NCBI GenBank assembly: GCA_012522645.1
Contig: JAAYKC010000093.1
Coordinates: forward strand, 1 to 6,651
Length of the DNA: 6,651 bases
Source: Thermoplasmatales archaeon
Lineage (GTDB): Archaea; Thermoplasmatota; Thermoplasmata; Methanomassiliicoccales; Methanomethylophilaceae
Reading direction: 5' to 3'
Positions 1 to 6,427 of this stretch are shown piece after piece (the first letter of the stretch is position 1; each line of letters opens with the position of its first letter). The notes under the pieces are model-generated. The model was not told the origin of the DNA and made no database searches. It saw nothing but the letters and a program-made list of their open reading frames with translations. The translations under genes were made by a program, and so were the position numbers.

Positions 1-108
1 GAAGAGGACGAGGACGAGCCCCGCGGTAAATGCTGCAAACGCAGGTATGATTTCAGATAGGTGACGTGAATCGGTAAGAGGCGGACTTCCCGATCGGAGT
101 TCGATATC
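1..108 (-). pseudogene. Possible out-of-frame remnant or continuation encoding a membrane anchor
   Basis: On the minus strand a frame opens after a TAA at 111-109 and stays open for 36 codons to the window edge. It has no ATG, GTG or TTG start. Its second half reads IIPAFAAFTAGLVLVLF, a hydrophobic stretch with the look of a C-terminal membrane helix. It sits just downstream of the beta-rich gene that ends at 132 and lies in a different frame from it. The upstream surface protein ends with a comparable helix. I infer either a lost C-terminal anchor of the neighbouring gene, separated by a stop and a frameshift, or the start of unrelated sequence. The repeated CTCGTC units could also give a hydrophobic reading by chance. 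Confidence 0.25.
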
Positions 109-131
109 TTAGACGGATGACCGCCATGATC

Positions 132-911
132 TCAGTTAGTGAATGAGAGCTCAGGGACAGCTGTGATGCACACAGGCGTTATCACGTTATACGACGCACC
201 CGGGCCAGATACAGGGATCACGACGAATAATACGAACGTGCCGCTGCCCTCGAAATCCCTGTCCATCAGAATATATCCGCCGTCGGGATCCTCTTCCAAG
301 TCGTTCCATGTTCCCCAGAAGCCGCTTATGGAAACAGTATCGGGAACGCTGATCAGGATCTCATCACTGTAATAAGCGATATCCAGTGCATTCCCGGATA
401 GTATGAGCCTGACCGTCGTCATGCTCGGAGCCACAAAGATCTGCTCAGGGCCGTCATATACGGACGGACGGGATATTATTACAAGTTCATCGTCATCAGG
501 ATTTACTTCAGTCCCCTCACCTATCTCGCACAGGTAATATTTCGGGCTCGCACCCGTCTGATATATCATTTCGCCTGAGGTCACATACTCTTTCCCGTTC
601 TGGACGTAAGATATCTCCATCCAGTATTTTCCGTCGGCGGATGCTACAGGTGATGTGTTCGGGCCGAGGGATATCTTATCGGTGATGTCCGGGAGCCACA
701 GCACGACATCCAGGATCAATCCGTTCACGCTGAGTTTGAATTTGACAAGAACATCTGATATGCCGCTAGTATTGAAACCCGGCAGAGGCACTATCATGAT
801 GTACTCGGACCCTGTCGGGACATAATCCTGTTTTCCGATGATCACCACCGCCGTCCCGGTAACGTTAGGGTCCGGCCATGCGCTGTCGGCTATGACAGTG
901 CCGCAGGGCAA
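132..911 (-). CDS. Hypothetical beta-rich, probably extracytoplasmic protein; ends look incomplete
   Basis: I do not recognise a family. The 259-residue reading is acidic and rich in short alternating hydrophobic stretches typical of beta-sandwich domains, for example residues 22-41, 52-72, 158-191 and 224-252. A DPDGG...DRD segment near residues 208-219 faintly resembles a calcium-binding loop, which is weak evidence. Codon use (AGG for Arg, many ATA and ATC) looks coding throughout. The start is poor: it needs TTG at 911 with no Shine-Dalgarno sequence, 17 bases after the previous gene's stop. The frame is open further back to 1038 but has no ATG there. There is no signal peptide and no C-terminal anchor, unlike the neighbour at 929-1699. 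It ends in VPELSFTN and TGA, and a membrane-helix-like stretch follows out of frame. It is last in the ABC operon. It may be a damaged secreted protein; function unknown. Confidence 0.6.
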   Translation of the reverse strand: MPCGTVIADSAWPDPNVTGTAVVIIGKQDYVPTGSEYIMIVPLPGFNTSGISDVLVKFKLSVNGLILDVVLWLPDITDKISLGPNTSPVASADGKYWMEISYVQNGKEYVTSGEMIYQTGASPKYYLCEIGEGTEVNPDDDELVIISRPSVYDGPEQIFVAPSMTTVRLILSGNALDIAYYSDEILISVPDTVSISGFWGTWNDLEEDPDGGYILMDRDFEGSGTFVLFVVIPVSGPGASYNVITPVCITAVPELSFTN

Positions 912-928
912 AGGGTGTACGGATCGAT

Positions 929-1699
929 TCAGCCCTTGATCTTCTGACTCCTCCCGAACAGCACCACAAGGAATATCACGAATGCTCCTGCGGCAAGTGC
1001 AGCATATCCGAAGGTATTGTTGGATTCCGGAAGCGTTTCATACTCTATAGTATAAGTCACGTACACCATGTCAATCCTCTCAGAAGGAGTATACAAAGCA
1101 TAATTCCCGCTGACAAGCACCATACCTCCTTCGCTGAGATCTTCGACGTTCAACTTGCTGTACCTGTATCCGTTTACTTTGAGATGCAGTGAACCGTTGT
1201 ACGATTCATCCAATTTCACGGCAACCGTCTGACCGGATGCAAGATAATGCGTCTTCCTGTCGGCTTCCATGTACAGGTTGCTGTCGTTGAGTTCATAATT
1301 CCTGCCTGCCGCATAAAGGTACAGGTCATCGTAACTGTAGTCGTACTCGTCGAACAGGAACACGAAGATATCAACGTCTTTTGACTCGTACTGCCAGGTT
1401 GTATCATCCCACTCAGATATGTAGGGGCTGTATCCTGTCAGGTCCCTTCTGTTGTCGAGATCATCTATGAAGGCCGATTCCTCTGCGGAACCTCTTATCA
1501 ATGCAATGGCATAGCCGTAGCAACCATTCACGTATGGATTCCAAGTACTGGAGTAATCGTCCACCGGCACGATATATACGTCGGCCATGAGGTTCGAGCA
1601 GGTCTCGCTGACCTGTTCCGCATCGACATCATCCGACAGAACGGACATCACGGAAACGGAGACCATCAGCGCCACTGCCAATATGGTGAGTTTCTTCAT
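929..1699 (-). CDS. Membrane-anchored surface protein, Tyr/Asp-rich, next to ABC exporter
   Basis: This is a 256-residue protein of no recognised family. Residues 1-27 form a Sec-type signal peptide: a KK start, a hydrophobic core from about 5 to 21, and a likely cleavage after VDA at residue 27. Residues about 230-248 form a single membrane helix followed by a basic tail (GRSQKIKG), so the bulk of the protein should face outside. The ectodomain is acidic and very rich in tyrosine, most densely at 119-129 (YDYSYDDLYLY). It holds just two cysteines, Cys34 and Cys60, which could pair. The ATG start at 1699 is supported by AAGGAG at 1715-1710, ten bases upstream. That site lies inside the last codons of the permease gene, and only four bases separate the two genes, so translation is probably coupled. 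I infer a role at the cell surface with the exporter, perhaps as partner, sensor or substrate handler. Confidence 0.85.
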   Translation of the reverse strand: MKKLTILAVALMVSVSVMSVLSDDVDAEQVSETCSNLMADVYIVPVDDYSSTWNPYVNGCYGYAIALIRGSAEESAFIDDLDNRRDLTGYSPYISEWDDTTWQYESKDVDIFVFLFDEYDYSYDDLYLYAAGRNYELNDSNLYMEADRKTHYLASGQTVAVKLDESYNGSLHLKVNGYRYSKLNVEDLSEGGMVLVSGNYALYTPSERIDMVYVTYTIEYETLPESNNTFGYAALAAGAFVIFLVVLFGRSQKIKG

Positions 1700-1703
1700 A
1701 ATA

Positions 1704-2651
1704 TCACAGCTCCTTCCTGGTGAATTTTCTCAGCCCTATGATCAGGAATATCAATCCCCATATCAGTGCCACGATGCAGAACATGTCTAAGGCAACAGTG
1801 GCGCCTCCGGTCAACATCAGGAAAAATATTCTGTACGGTCCGCCGAACCCGTAGTCAAGCATGTTGAACATGTGATATGGTGCAAACTGCGGCAGGAGCA
1901 TAAGACCGTTGTTTATGTCTTCCCAGGCAACGAGCGGATATTTCATGGGCAGCCACAGCATCAAGATGGCTATTATGAGGGGCAGCCCCATCGTCAGTGT
2001 TACGGTCGTCGTGACCGAGCCTTTTTTGAAGAGCGGTCCGAGACCGAATGCCGTTGCCGTGATCGCAAACGTTCCCGCGACGCATATAAGCACTGCCCCG
2101 AGAACATCGTTGGGATAAGAAGGGGTATAAAAGACTGAACTTGTGTAGACGGCGAGACCGAATGCGAACAGCACTATCCCCAGCGACAAAGCGAATGACG
2201 CAAGGAACTTGCCCGTGTAATATACGGTTCTGGTAACCGGGAGAGGGTAATTCATGTAGACGACCCTGTTGCGGAACTCTGACGACAATGTGCGCCCCGC
2301 CACCGCAGAAGGTATGACTGCGATGAACAGCGGAAGGAGGATGAGAAGATACGACACAGACGGGACCATTTGGTACGCCTCGAGAAGATCATCCGCAATA
2401 CCCGTATAGGCAAGTATGGGGATCAGCAGTGCAATGAACACTAAAACATAGATTGTTTTGCTTTTGGAGAAAAGCCTCATCTGCAGACCGAATACAGAAA
2501 ATATCTGTCTGGCTGTAGATGGTGCTCTCGTCGTGATCATTCTTTTCTGTTGCATAATGCAGTCCGGTCCCCCGGAATCGGATATCACGGCCGGCCCCTC
2601 CGGATCCGCCGTGCATGCAGCCGCCGCAGAATCACTTGACATCATAACCAC
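1704..2651 (-). CDS. ABC-2 type transporter permease
   Basis: This is the membrane subunit of an ABC exporter. About six hydrophobic helices can be seen, near residues 66-84, 98-118, 148-170, 185-205, 215-236 and 285-307. Between helices 2 and 3 lies a SSEFRNRVVYMNYPLPVTR segment (123-141) of the kind ABC-2 permeases carry in that loop, where the ATPase couples. The ATPase gene directly upstream overlaps it by 20 bases, so the two surely work together. The start is uncertain: GTG at 2651 and ATG at 2645 or 2642 lie close together behind AGGACGGTGG. The first 60 or so residues before helix 1 are unusually long and Ala/Ser/Asp-rich. An internal ATG at 2555 (MQQKRM) would give a more usual length. 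The substrate cannot be told from sequence; lipid, peptide or drug export are all known in this class. Confidence 0.88.
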   Translation of the reverse strand: MVMMSSDSAAAACTADPEGPAVISDSGGPDCIMQQKRMITTRAPSTARQIFSVFGLQMRLFSKSKTIYVLVFIALLIPILAYTGIADDLLEAYQMVPSVSYLLILLPLFIAVIPSAVAGRTLSSEFRNRVVYMNYPLPVTRTVYYTGKFLASFALSLGIVLFAFGLAVYTSSVFYTPSYPNDVLGAVLICVAGTFAITATAFGLGPLFKKGSVTTTVTLTMGLPLIIAILMLWLPMKYPLVAWEDINNGLMLLPQFAPYHMFNMLDYGFGGPYRIFFLMLTGGATVALDMFCIVALIWGLIFLIIGLRKFTRKEL

Positions 2652-3579
2652 CGTCCTGCGTGAGGCTCATGTAGAGATCCTCTATCTCAGAGCCTTTTTG
2701 GTTCGCCGTGAGGAATCCGAGATCGTGCTTCCTTATCAGATCCACGATCCACTCCCTGTCCGTGTTCTGATCCTTCAGAATGACCGTGAACGAATACTGA
2801 TCTATAGGGTCCGCATGTTCCACGCCGTCGTGCTCTGAGATCTCGCGCATGAAAGCCTGATCATACGGCCTTCTGACGTTCACCTCCAGTTCCGCGGTGC
2901 CGATCGCATTCCTCTGAAGTTCACGGACGTTCCCGCTCATGACCAATCCGCCTTTCCTTATGAGCGTCACGGCGTCGCATACCTCCGACACCTCGTTGAG
3001 CATATGTGTGGATATCAACAGGGAACGTTCGCCGTCGTTCAGGCCCTTAAGTATCTGGCGCACCTCGATCATTCCCCGGGGGTCCAATCCCGATGTCGGC
3101 TCGTCGAGTATCAGTATCTCAGGGTTCGGGAGGAGCGCCTGTGCCAGGGATACTCTCTGTTTCATCCCCTTGGAGAAGCTTCCGAAGCGCTTGTTCCTCC
3201 ATTCCCACATCCTTACCTCTTCGAGAACCTCGGTTATGCGGATCTTCAGCTCCCTGCCTCTGATCCCCCTTATCTTCCCGACATAGTTCAGGATCTCAGT
3301 GGGGGTGAAATTAGGGTAAGATTCAGGTGTCTCGATCACGCATCCTGTGCTGAACATGGCATTCTTGTGATCCTTCACGTCAAATCCGTTCACATGAACG
3401 GATCCGGACGATGCCGAGATCATCCCCGTTATTATCTTTTGAATTGTCGATTTCCCGGCGCCGTTGGGTCCCAGAAGTCCCATGAACTGTCTTTTTTTCA
3501 CATCCATGGTGACATCAGAAACGGCAACAAAGCTCCCGAATCGTTTGGTCAATGAATCTATTTCGATAGCATTGGTCAT
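2632..3579 (-). CDS. ABC transporter ATP-binding protein (BcrA/NosF-like class)
   Basis: This 315-residue ATPase powers the permease encoded next. From the ATG at 3579 it shows Walker A GPNGAGKST (37-45), signature FSKGMKQR (135-142), Walker B ILILDEP (155-161), the D-loop SGLDP (163-167) and the switch histidine in STHML (His192). At the Q-loop it has CVIETPESYPNFT (80-92), with Glu where Gln is usual. This resembles bacitracin-type ATPases (IEAPGFYPNLT-like). The C-terminal 90 residues form the extra domain common in ABC-2 ATPases. The start at 3579 has AGGATG seven bases upstream and is the first residue that aligns with such proteins (TNAIEIDSLTKRFG). The longer reading frame back to 3759 is rejected because a TATA element falls inside it. 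The gene is first in the operon; its TGA lies within the start region of the permease gene. Confidence 0.93.
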   Translation of the reverse strand: MTNAIEIDSLTKRFGSFVAVSDVTMDVKKRQFMGLLGPNGAGKSTIQKIITGMISASSGSVHVNGFDVKDHKNAMFSTGCVIETPESYPNFTPTEILNYVGKIRGIRGRELKIRITEVLEEVRMWEWRNKRFGSFSKGMKQRVSLAQALLPNPEILILDEPTSGLDPRGMIEVRQILKGLNDGERSLLISTHMLNEVSEVCDAVTLIRKGGLVMSGNVRELQRNAIGTAELEVNVRRPYDQAFMREISEHDGVEHADPIDQYSFTVILKDQNTDREWIVDLIRKHDLGFLTANQKGSEIEDLYMSLTQDGGYDVK

Positions 3580-3640
3580 TACATGACATCCTATCCGGCA
3601 TAGCTTCTGACTGCCAGAAATGTAGCCTGCCACGAAGTCG

Positions 3641-3650
3641 GAATATTTAA
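3641..3650 (-). promoter_or_regulatory. Candidate TATA element of the ABC operon
   Basis: On the minus strand TTAAATATTC lies about 70 bases ahead of the ATPase start. Archaeal spacing of 26 bases would put the transcript start near 3621, leaving a leader of about 40 bases that contains the AGGATG ribosome site. It is the most AT-rich stretch between the tRNA gene and the ATPase gene. No purine-rich upstream recognition element is clear. Confidence 0.45.
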
Positions 3651-3659
3651 CGGTGCTCA

Positions 3660-3701
3660 TTTCACAGGCAACATGGAATAACGGATGAACCGGATGTGAA
3701 A
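3660..3701. repeat. Inverted repeat TTTCACA / TGTGAAA upstream of the ABC operon promoter
   Basis: TTTCACA at 3660-3666 is the exact reverse complement of TGTGAAA at 3695-3701. The arms are 28 bases apart and lie just upstream of the candidate TATA element. The spacer also holds CGGATG twice with a nine-base period (3682-3687 and 3691-3696). This could be a regulator binding site, but a 7-base match may be chance. Confidence 0.3.
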
Positions 3702-3790
3702 ACAGAACAGCGCCGCACCTGCCGTTCGTCATTTCCGCATAAGGTCCGGGGCCGATCACGGATCAGGTCCGGTCATTTCTGCGGGAAGGG

Positions 3791-3808
3791 ATCCGGGCGA
3801 TGCCGGAT
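3791..3808 (-). other. Short hairpin just past the 3' end of tRNA-Leu
   Basis: ATCCGG (3791-3796) and CCGGAT (3803-3808) form a perfect six-pair stem around a six-base loop, starting eight bases past the tRNA's last base. No T-run follows on the minus strand, and archaeal termination usually depends on T-runs. It may act in 3' processing or weak termination, or be incidental. Confidence 0.25.
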
Positions 3809-3815
3809 GAATGAG

Positions 3816-3899
3816 TGCGGGAGAAGGGATTTGAACCCTCGAACCGCTGAGGACAGGATCCTAAGTCCTGCGCCTTTGGCCAGGCTTGGCTACCCCCGC
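3816..3899 (-). tRNA. tRNA-Leu (anticodon UAG)
   Basis: This is a complete 84-base tRNA on the minus strand. The acceptor stem GCGGGGG pairs with CTCCCGC, with one G-U pair, and the discriminator is A. The D stem is GCC/GGC. The anticodon stem CAGGA/TCCTG encloses the loop CTTAGGA, giving anticodon UAG at 3863-3861, which reads CUA and probably other CUN leucine codons. A 13-base variable arm (3853-3841) marks it as class II, as expected for leucine. The T arm carries GGTTCAAATCC at 3837-3827. CCA is not encoded and there is no intron. It is transcribed away from iorA, with a TATA-like element about 28 bases upstream of its 5' end. Confidence 0.96.
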
Positions 3900-3924
3900 A
3901 CATGCCCCCGTATATCGGTTATCG

Positions 3925-3932
3925 TTATAAAT
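3925..3932 (+). promoter_or_regulatory. TATA element of iorAB, possibly shared with tRNA-Leu
   Basis: TTATAAAT lies in the 70-base gap between the divergent tRNA-Leu and iorA. Read rightward, its core predicts a transcript start near 3954, about 16 bases before the iorA ATG. A GAGG ribosome site at 3959-3962 is still in the leader. Read leftward, the same TTATAA core (as ATTTATAAC) is centred about 28 bases from the tRNA 5' end, also at archaeal spacing. TATATC at 3911-3916 is a poorer alternative because it is too close to the tRNA. Confidence 0.55.
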
Positions 3933-3969
3933 CCGCCCCGTAATACAACCACGCATCAGAGGCACATTC

Positions 3970-5784
3970 ATGGCAGACATCTTATCGAACGGCGGCAGGG
4001 ACCTGCTGCTGGGGAACGAGGCGATAACCCGCGGGCTCATCGAGGCCGGGGTGAGATTCGCTTCCACGTATCCGGGGACACCTTCGTCGGAGATAGGCAA
4101 TAATCTTGAGAAGATATCCCAGGAAGCGGGAATGTACTTCGAGTTCTCCGTGAACGAGAAGGTGGCCTTCGAGACGGCCGCAGCGGCGGCATCCTCCGGC
4201 GTCAGGTCGATCGTGTTCATGAAGCACGTCGGCCTGAATGTCGCTGCAGACCCAATGATGACTCTGGCGTATTCCGGGGTCAGGGGCGCTATGCTCATAC
4301 TTACGGCGGATGATCCGTCCCTTCACAGCTCCCAGAACGAGCAGGACAACAGGATCTACTCGAAGCTTGCGCTTCTGCCCATGATGGAGCCGTCCACCCC
4401 TGCGGAGGCCAAGGACATGGTGGCCGAGGCATGCAGGATCTCAGAGGAACTGGAGCTGCCGCTCATATTCAGGACCACCACGCGCGTCAACCACGCCCGC
4501 GGGATCGTCGAGTTCGGGGAGCCTGCGGAGGCATCCGCCAAGGGTCATTTCGAGAAGGATACCGCAAGATTCGTCAACATACCCGCCTTCGCGAAGAGGA
4601 ACAGGCTCAAGCTGCTTGACCTGAACAGGAAGGCCACGGAGCTCTCCGAGATATCCCCTCTGAACTTCATCGAGGGGGAAGGGGACACAGGAATCATAAC
4701 CTCCGGTGTCTCGTACACTTACGTCAAAGAGCTCATCAAGGACGTACAGGTCCTGAAGCTGGGATTCACCAACCCCCTGCCGGAGAGGAAGATAGCCGAT
4801 TTCATCAGGGGCAAGAGCAGGATAATTATCGTCGAGGAGCTGGAGCCCTTCCTTGAGGACCAGGTCCTCAGGATATGCGCTCAGAATGAGCTGTCCGTTC
4901 CCGTCTTCGGGAAGAGGACGGGCCATCTTCCCATGGAATGGGAGTACTCCCCCGACGTCATCGCAAGGCTGAAGGACCTGGTAAGGATGGACGCGCCCCC
5001 GGTGCCCCTGAGGCCGGTGGAGATGAAGCTGCCCGGAAGGCCACCGACCCTGTGCGCGGGATGTCCCCACCGCGGGATATTCGCCGCGACGAAGAAGGCG
5101 ATGGGGAAGAGGGATGCGGTCTACTGCTCCGACATCGGGTGCTACACACTCGGCGTTCAGCCCCCCTTCGCCATGGCCGATTTCATCATATGCATGGGAG
5201 GCGGCGTCGGCGCTGCGGGAGGTTTCGCCCAGGCCACGGACCAGAAGCCCGTTGCGTTCATAGGCGATTCCACCTTCTTCCATTCAGGGATACCTCCGTT
5301 GATATCCGCCAAATTCAACGATCACAAGCTGGTCATGGTCATCGTCGACAACCGCACGACGGCCATGACGGGGCATCAGCCCAACCCCGGGACCGGGAGG
5401 GATTTCGGAGGGATCACCACCGAGGCCCTGGACATCGAGGCCGTTGTCAGAGGCATAGGCGTGGATTTCCTGGCCACTGTCAATCCGTATGATGTGAAGG
5501 CCGCCTCCAAGGTCATGAAGGAAGCCATCGACACCGACGGGGTGGCCGTCGTGATCTCGAAGATGGCCTGTCCTCTGGAGCTGAAGAAGCAGAGGGCGCT
5601 GGTGATCAGAGAGACACACGTCGATCAGAGCAGGTGCATCAAGTGCTACACCTGCCTGAAGACCATCGCCTGCCCCGCCCTTGTGAAGAAGGGTGACGAG
5701 GTGCATGTCGATGCGGTGCAGTGCATCGGGTGCGGCATGTGCGCGAATGTCTGTCCCAAGGACGCCATAGAGGTGAGGCAATGA
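3970..5784 (+). CDS. iorA: Indolepyruvate:ferredoxin oxidoreductase, alpha subunit
   Basis: This is the catalytic subunit. It oxidatively decarboxylates indolepyruvate and related aryl-pyruvates to aryl-acetyl-CoA with CoA and ferredoxin, or runs in reverse, in the cytoplasm. The 604 residues match the family length. The N-terminal thiamine-type domain shows YPGTPSSE (34-41), VNEKVAFE around Glu63 (a likely cofactor-activating glutamate), MKHVGLNVAADP (84-95) and DDPSLHSSQNEQDNR (114-128). Then come CAGCPHRG (362-369) and CSDIGCYTLG (386-395). The thiamine diphosphate/Mg motif runs from GDS (432-434) to DN (460-461). Two ferredoxin-type [4Fe-4S] sites close the protein: Cys556, 559, 562, 568 and Cys585, 588, 591, 595. 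The ATG at 3970 has GAGG seven bases upstream. The gene overlaps iorB by four bases. All expected motifs are present, and codons are strongly G/C-ending, as in a well-expressed core gene. Confidence 0.97.
   Translation: MADILSNGGRDLLLGNEAITRGLIEAGVRFASTYPGTPSSEIGNNLEKISQEAGMYFEFSVNEKVAFETAAAAASSGVRSIVFMKHVGLNVAADPMMTLAYSGVRGAMLILTADDPSLHSSQNEQDNRIYSKLALLPMMEPSTPAEAKDMVAEACRISEELELPLIFRTTTRVNHARGIVEFGEPAEASAKGHFEKDTARFVNIPAFAKRNRLKLLDLNRKATELSEISPLNFIEGEGDTGIITSGVSYTYVKELIKDVQVLKLGFTNPLPERKIADFIRGKSRIIIVEELEPFLEDQVLRICAQNELSVPVFGKRTGHLPMEWEYSPDVIARLKDLVRMDAPPVPLRPVEMKLPGRPPTLCAGCPHRGIFAATKKAMGKRDAVYCSDIGCYTLGVQPPFAMADFIICMGGGVGAAGGFAQATDQKPVAFIGDSTFFHSGIPPLISAKFNDHKLVMVIVDNRTTAMTGHQPNPGTGRDFGGITTEALDIEAVVRGIGVDFLATVNPYDVKAASKVMKEAIDTDGVAVVISKMACPLELKKQRALVIRETHVDQSRCIKCYTCLKTIACPALVKKGDEVHVDAVQCIGCGMCANVCPKDAIEVRQ
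5770..5776 (+). promoter_or_regulatory. Ribosome binding site of iorB
   Basis: GAGGTGA matches the archaeal 16S anti-Shine-Dalgarno sequence and ends four bases before the ATG at 5781. It lies inside the last codons of iorA and fixes the iorB start there, rather than at the in-frame ATG at 5721. Confidence 0.8.
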
Positions 5785-6380
5785 GATACACGATACAGAT
5801 CGTAGGCGTCGGAGGACAGGGCGTTCTCCTGGCATCCATGGTCCTGGGCAGCGCCGCCATGAAAGCAGGGTACAAAGTGGCGATGAGCGAGGTCCACGGC
5901 ATGGCCCAGAGGGGCGGAAGCGTCCTCTGCACCCTGAGATTCGGGGAAGAGGCCGTCAGCCCCCTGGAATACTCCGGCGGAGCGGATCTCCTGATGGGCT
6001 TCGAGCCCGTGGAGACCTGCAGGAACATTTCCCTGGCGAACAGGGACACCAGGATCCTGATGAATCTCGATCCCGTCTACCCGTCCATGGTGGCCGCAGG
6101 GTTCGAGGAGTACCCCGACGTGGATGAGATGGTCTCAGCGGTCAGGGGGAGGACGGAGAACCTTGTCACGATAGACGCCACATCCATAGCTGTGGAAGCG
6201 GGCAAGGCGGTGGCGGCCAACGCAGTGATGATCGGAGCCGTGGCGGCAGCCAAAGGATTCCCTCTGTCAAAGGATCTCCTGAAGGAGATGCTGGCTGAGA
6301 ATGTGCCCCCTAAGTTCACCGACCTGAACATGAAGGCCTTCGACATGGGCTATGATTACATGTCGAAGCAGAGGAACTGA
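5781..6380 (+). CDS. iorB: Indolepyruvate:ferredoxin oxidoreductase, beta subunit
   Basis: This 199-residue partner of IorA corresponds to the gamma-type domain of 2-oxoacid:ferredoxin oxidoreductases and completes the active complex. Visible family marks are the opening IQIVGVGGQGVLLAS (5-19, with the glycine loop GVGGQG at 9-14), SEVHGMAQRGGSV (36-48), the GADLLMGFEPVE segment (67-78) and NAVMIGAVAA (147-156). Length is normal for the family. The ATG at 5781 overlaps the iorA stop as ATGA, and a strong ribosome site sits just upstream, so the two subunits are probably made in step by coupled translation. An upstream in-frame ATG at 5721 would only add residues read out of frame from the IorA ferredoxin domain and lacks family similarity. 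No clear terminator follows in the 47 bases to the convergent gene. Confidence 0.96.
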   Translation: MRYTIQIVGVGGQGVLLASMVLGSAAMKAGYKVAMSEVHGMAQRGGSVLCTLRFGEEAVSPLEYSGGADLLMGFEPVETCRNISLANRDTRILMNLDPVYPSMVAAGFEEYPDVDEMVSAVRGRTENLVTIDATSIAVEAGKAVAANAVMIGAVAAAKGFPLSKDLLKEMLAENVPPKFTDLNMKAFDMGYDYMSKQRN

Positions 6381-6427
6381 AGGATCTCCGAAGCACGGCT
6401 GAGAAGGATATCTGCGGGGAAGGGCCC

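Noticed and set aside
139..372. 77-codon plus-strand frame opposite the beta-rich gene
   Set aside because: No ribosome site or recognisable domain, and the opposite strand shows consistent coding character through the same stretch.
929..1040. A -1 frameshift joining the anchored surface protein to the downstream beta-rich frame
   Set aside because: The second frame is open back to 1038, but no canonical slippery heptamer lies before the stop at 931-929. The fusion would also put the beta-rich domain on the cytoplasmic side of the anchor.
3004..3555. 183-codon plus-strand open frame across the ATPase gene
   Set aside because: It is antisense to a gene with all ABC motifs. Its translation has no recognisable domain, and the open frame follows from the codon bias of the real gene.
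3580..3759. 60-residue N-terminal extension of the ABC ATPase
   Set aside because: The best TATA element falls inside it, the ATG at 3579 has its own ribosome site, and ABC similarity begins right after that ATG.
3742..3772. Direct repeat AGGTCCGG (3742-3749 and 3765-3772) as a possible att site or operator
   Set aside because: Eight bases twice is too short to support an attachment site. There is no integrase or partial tRNA copy in the window.
4441..5283. 280-codon minus-strand open frame inside iorA
   Set aside because: It is the complement of a strongly biased, fully motif-bearing gene. Its translation is low-quality, rich in Gly, Arg and Leu, without a domain.
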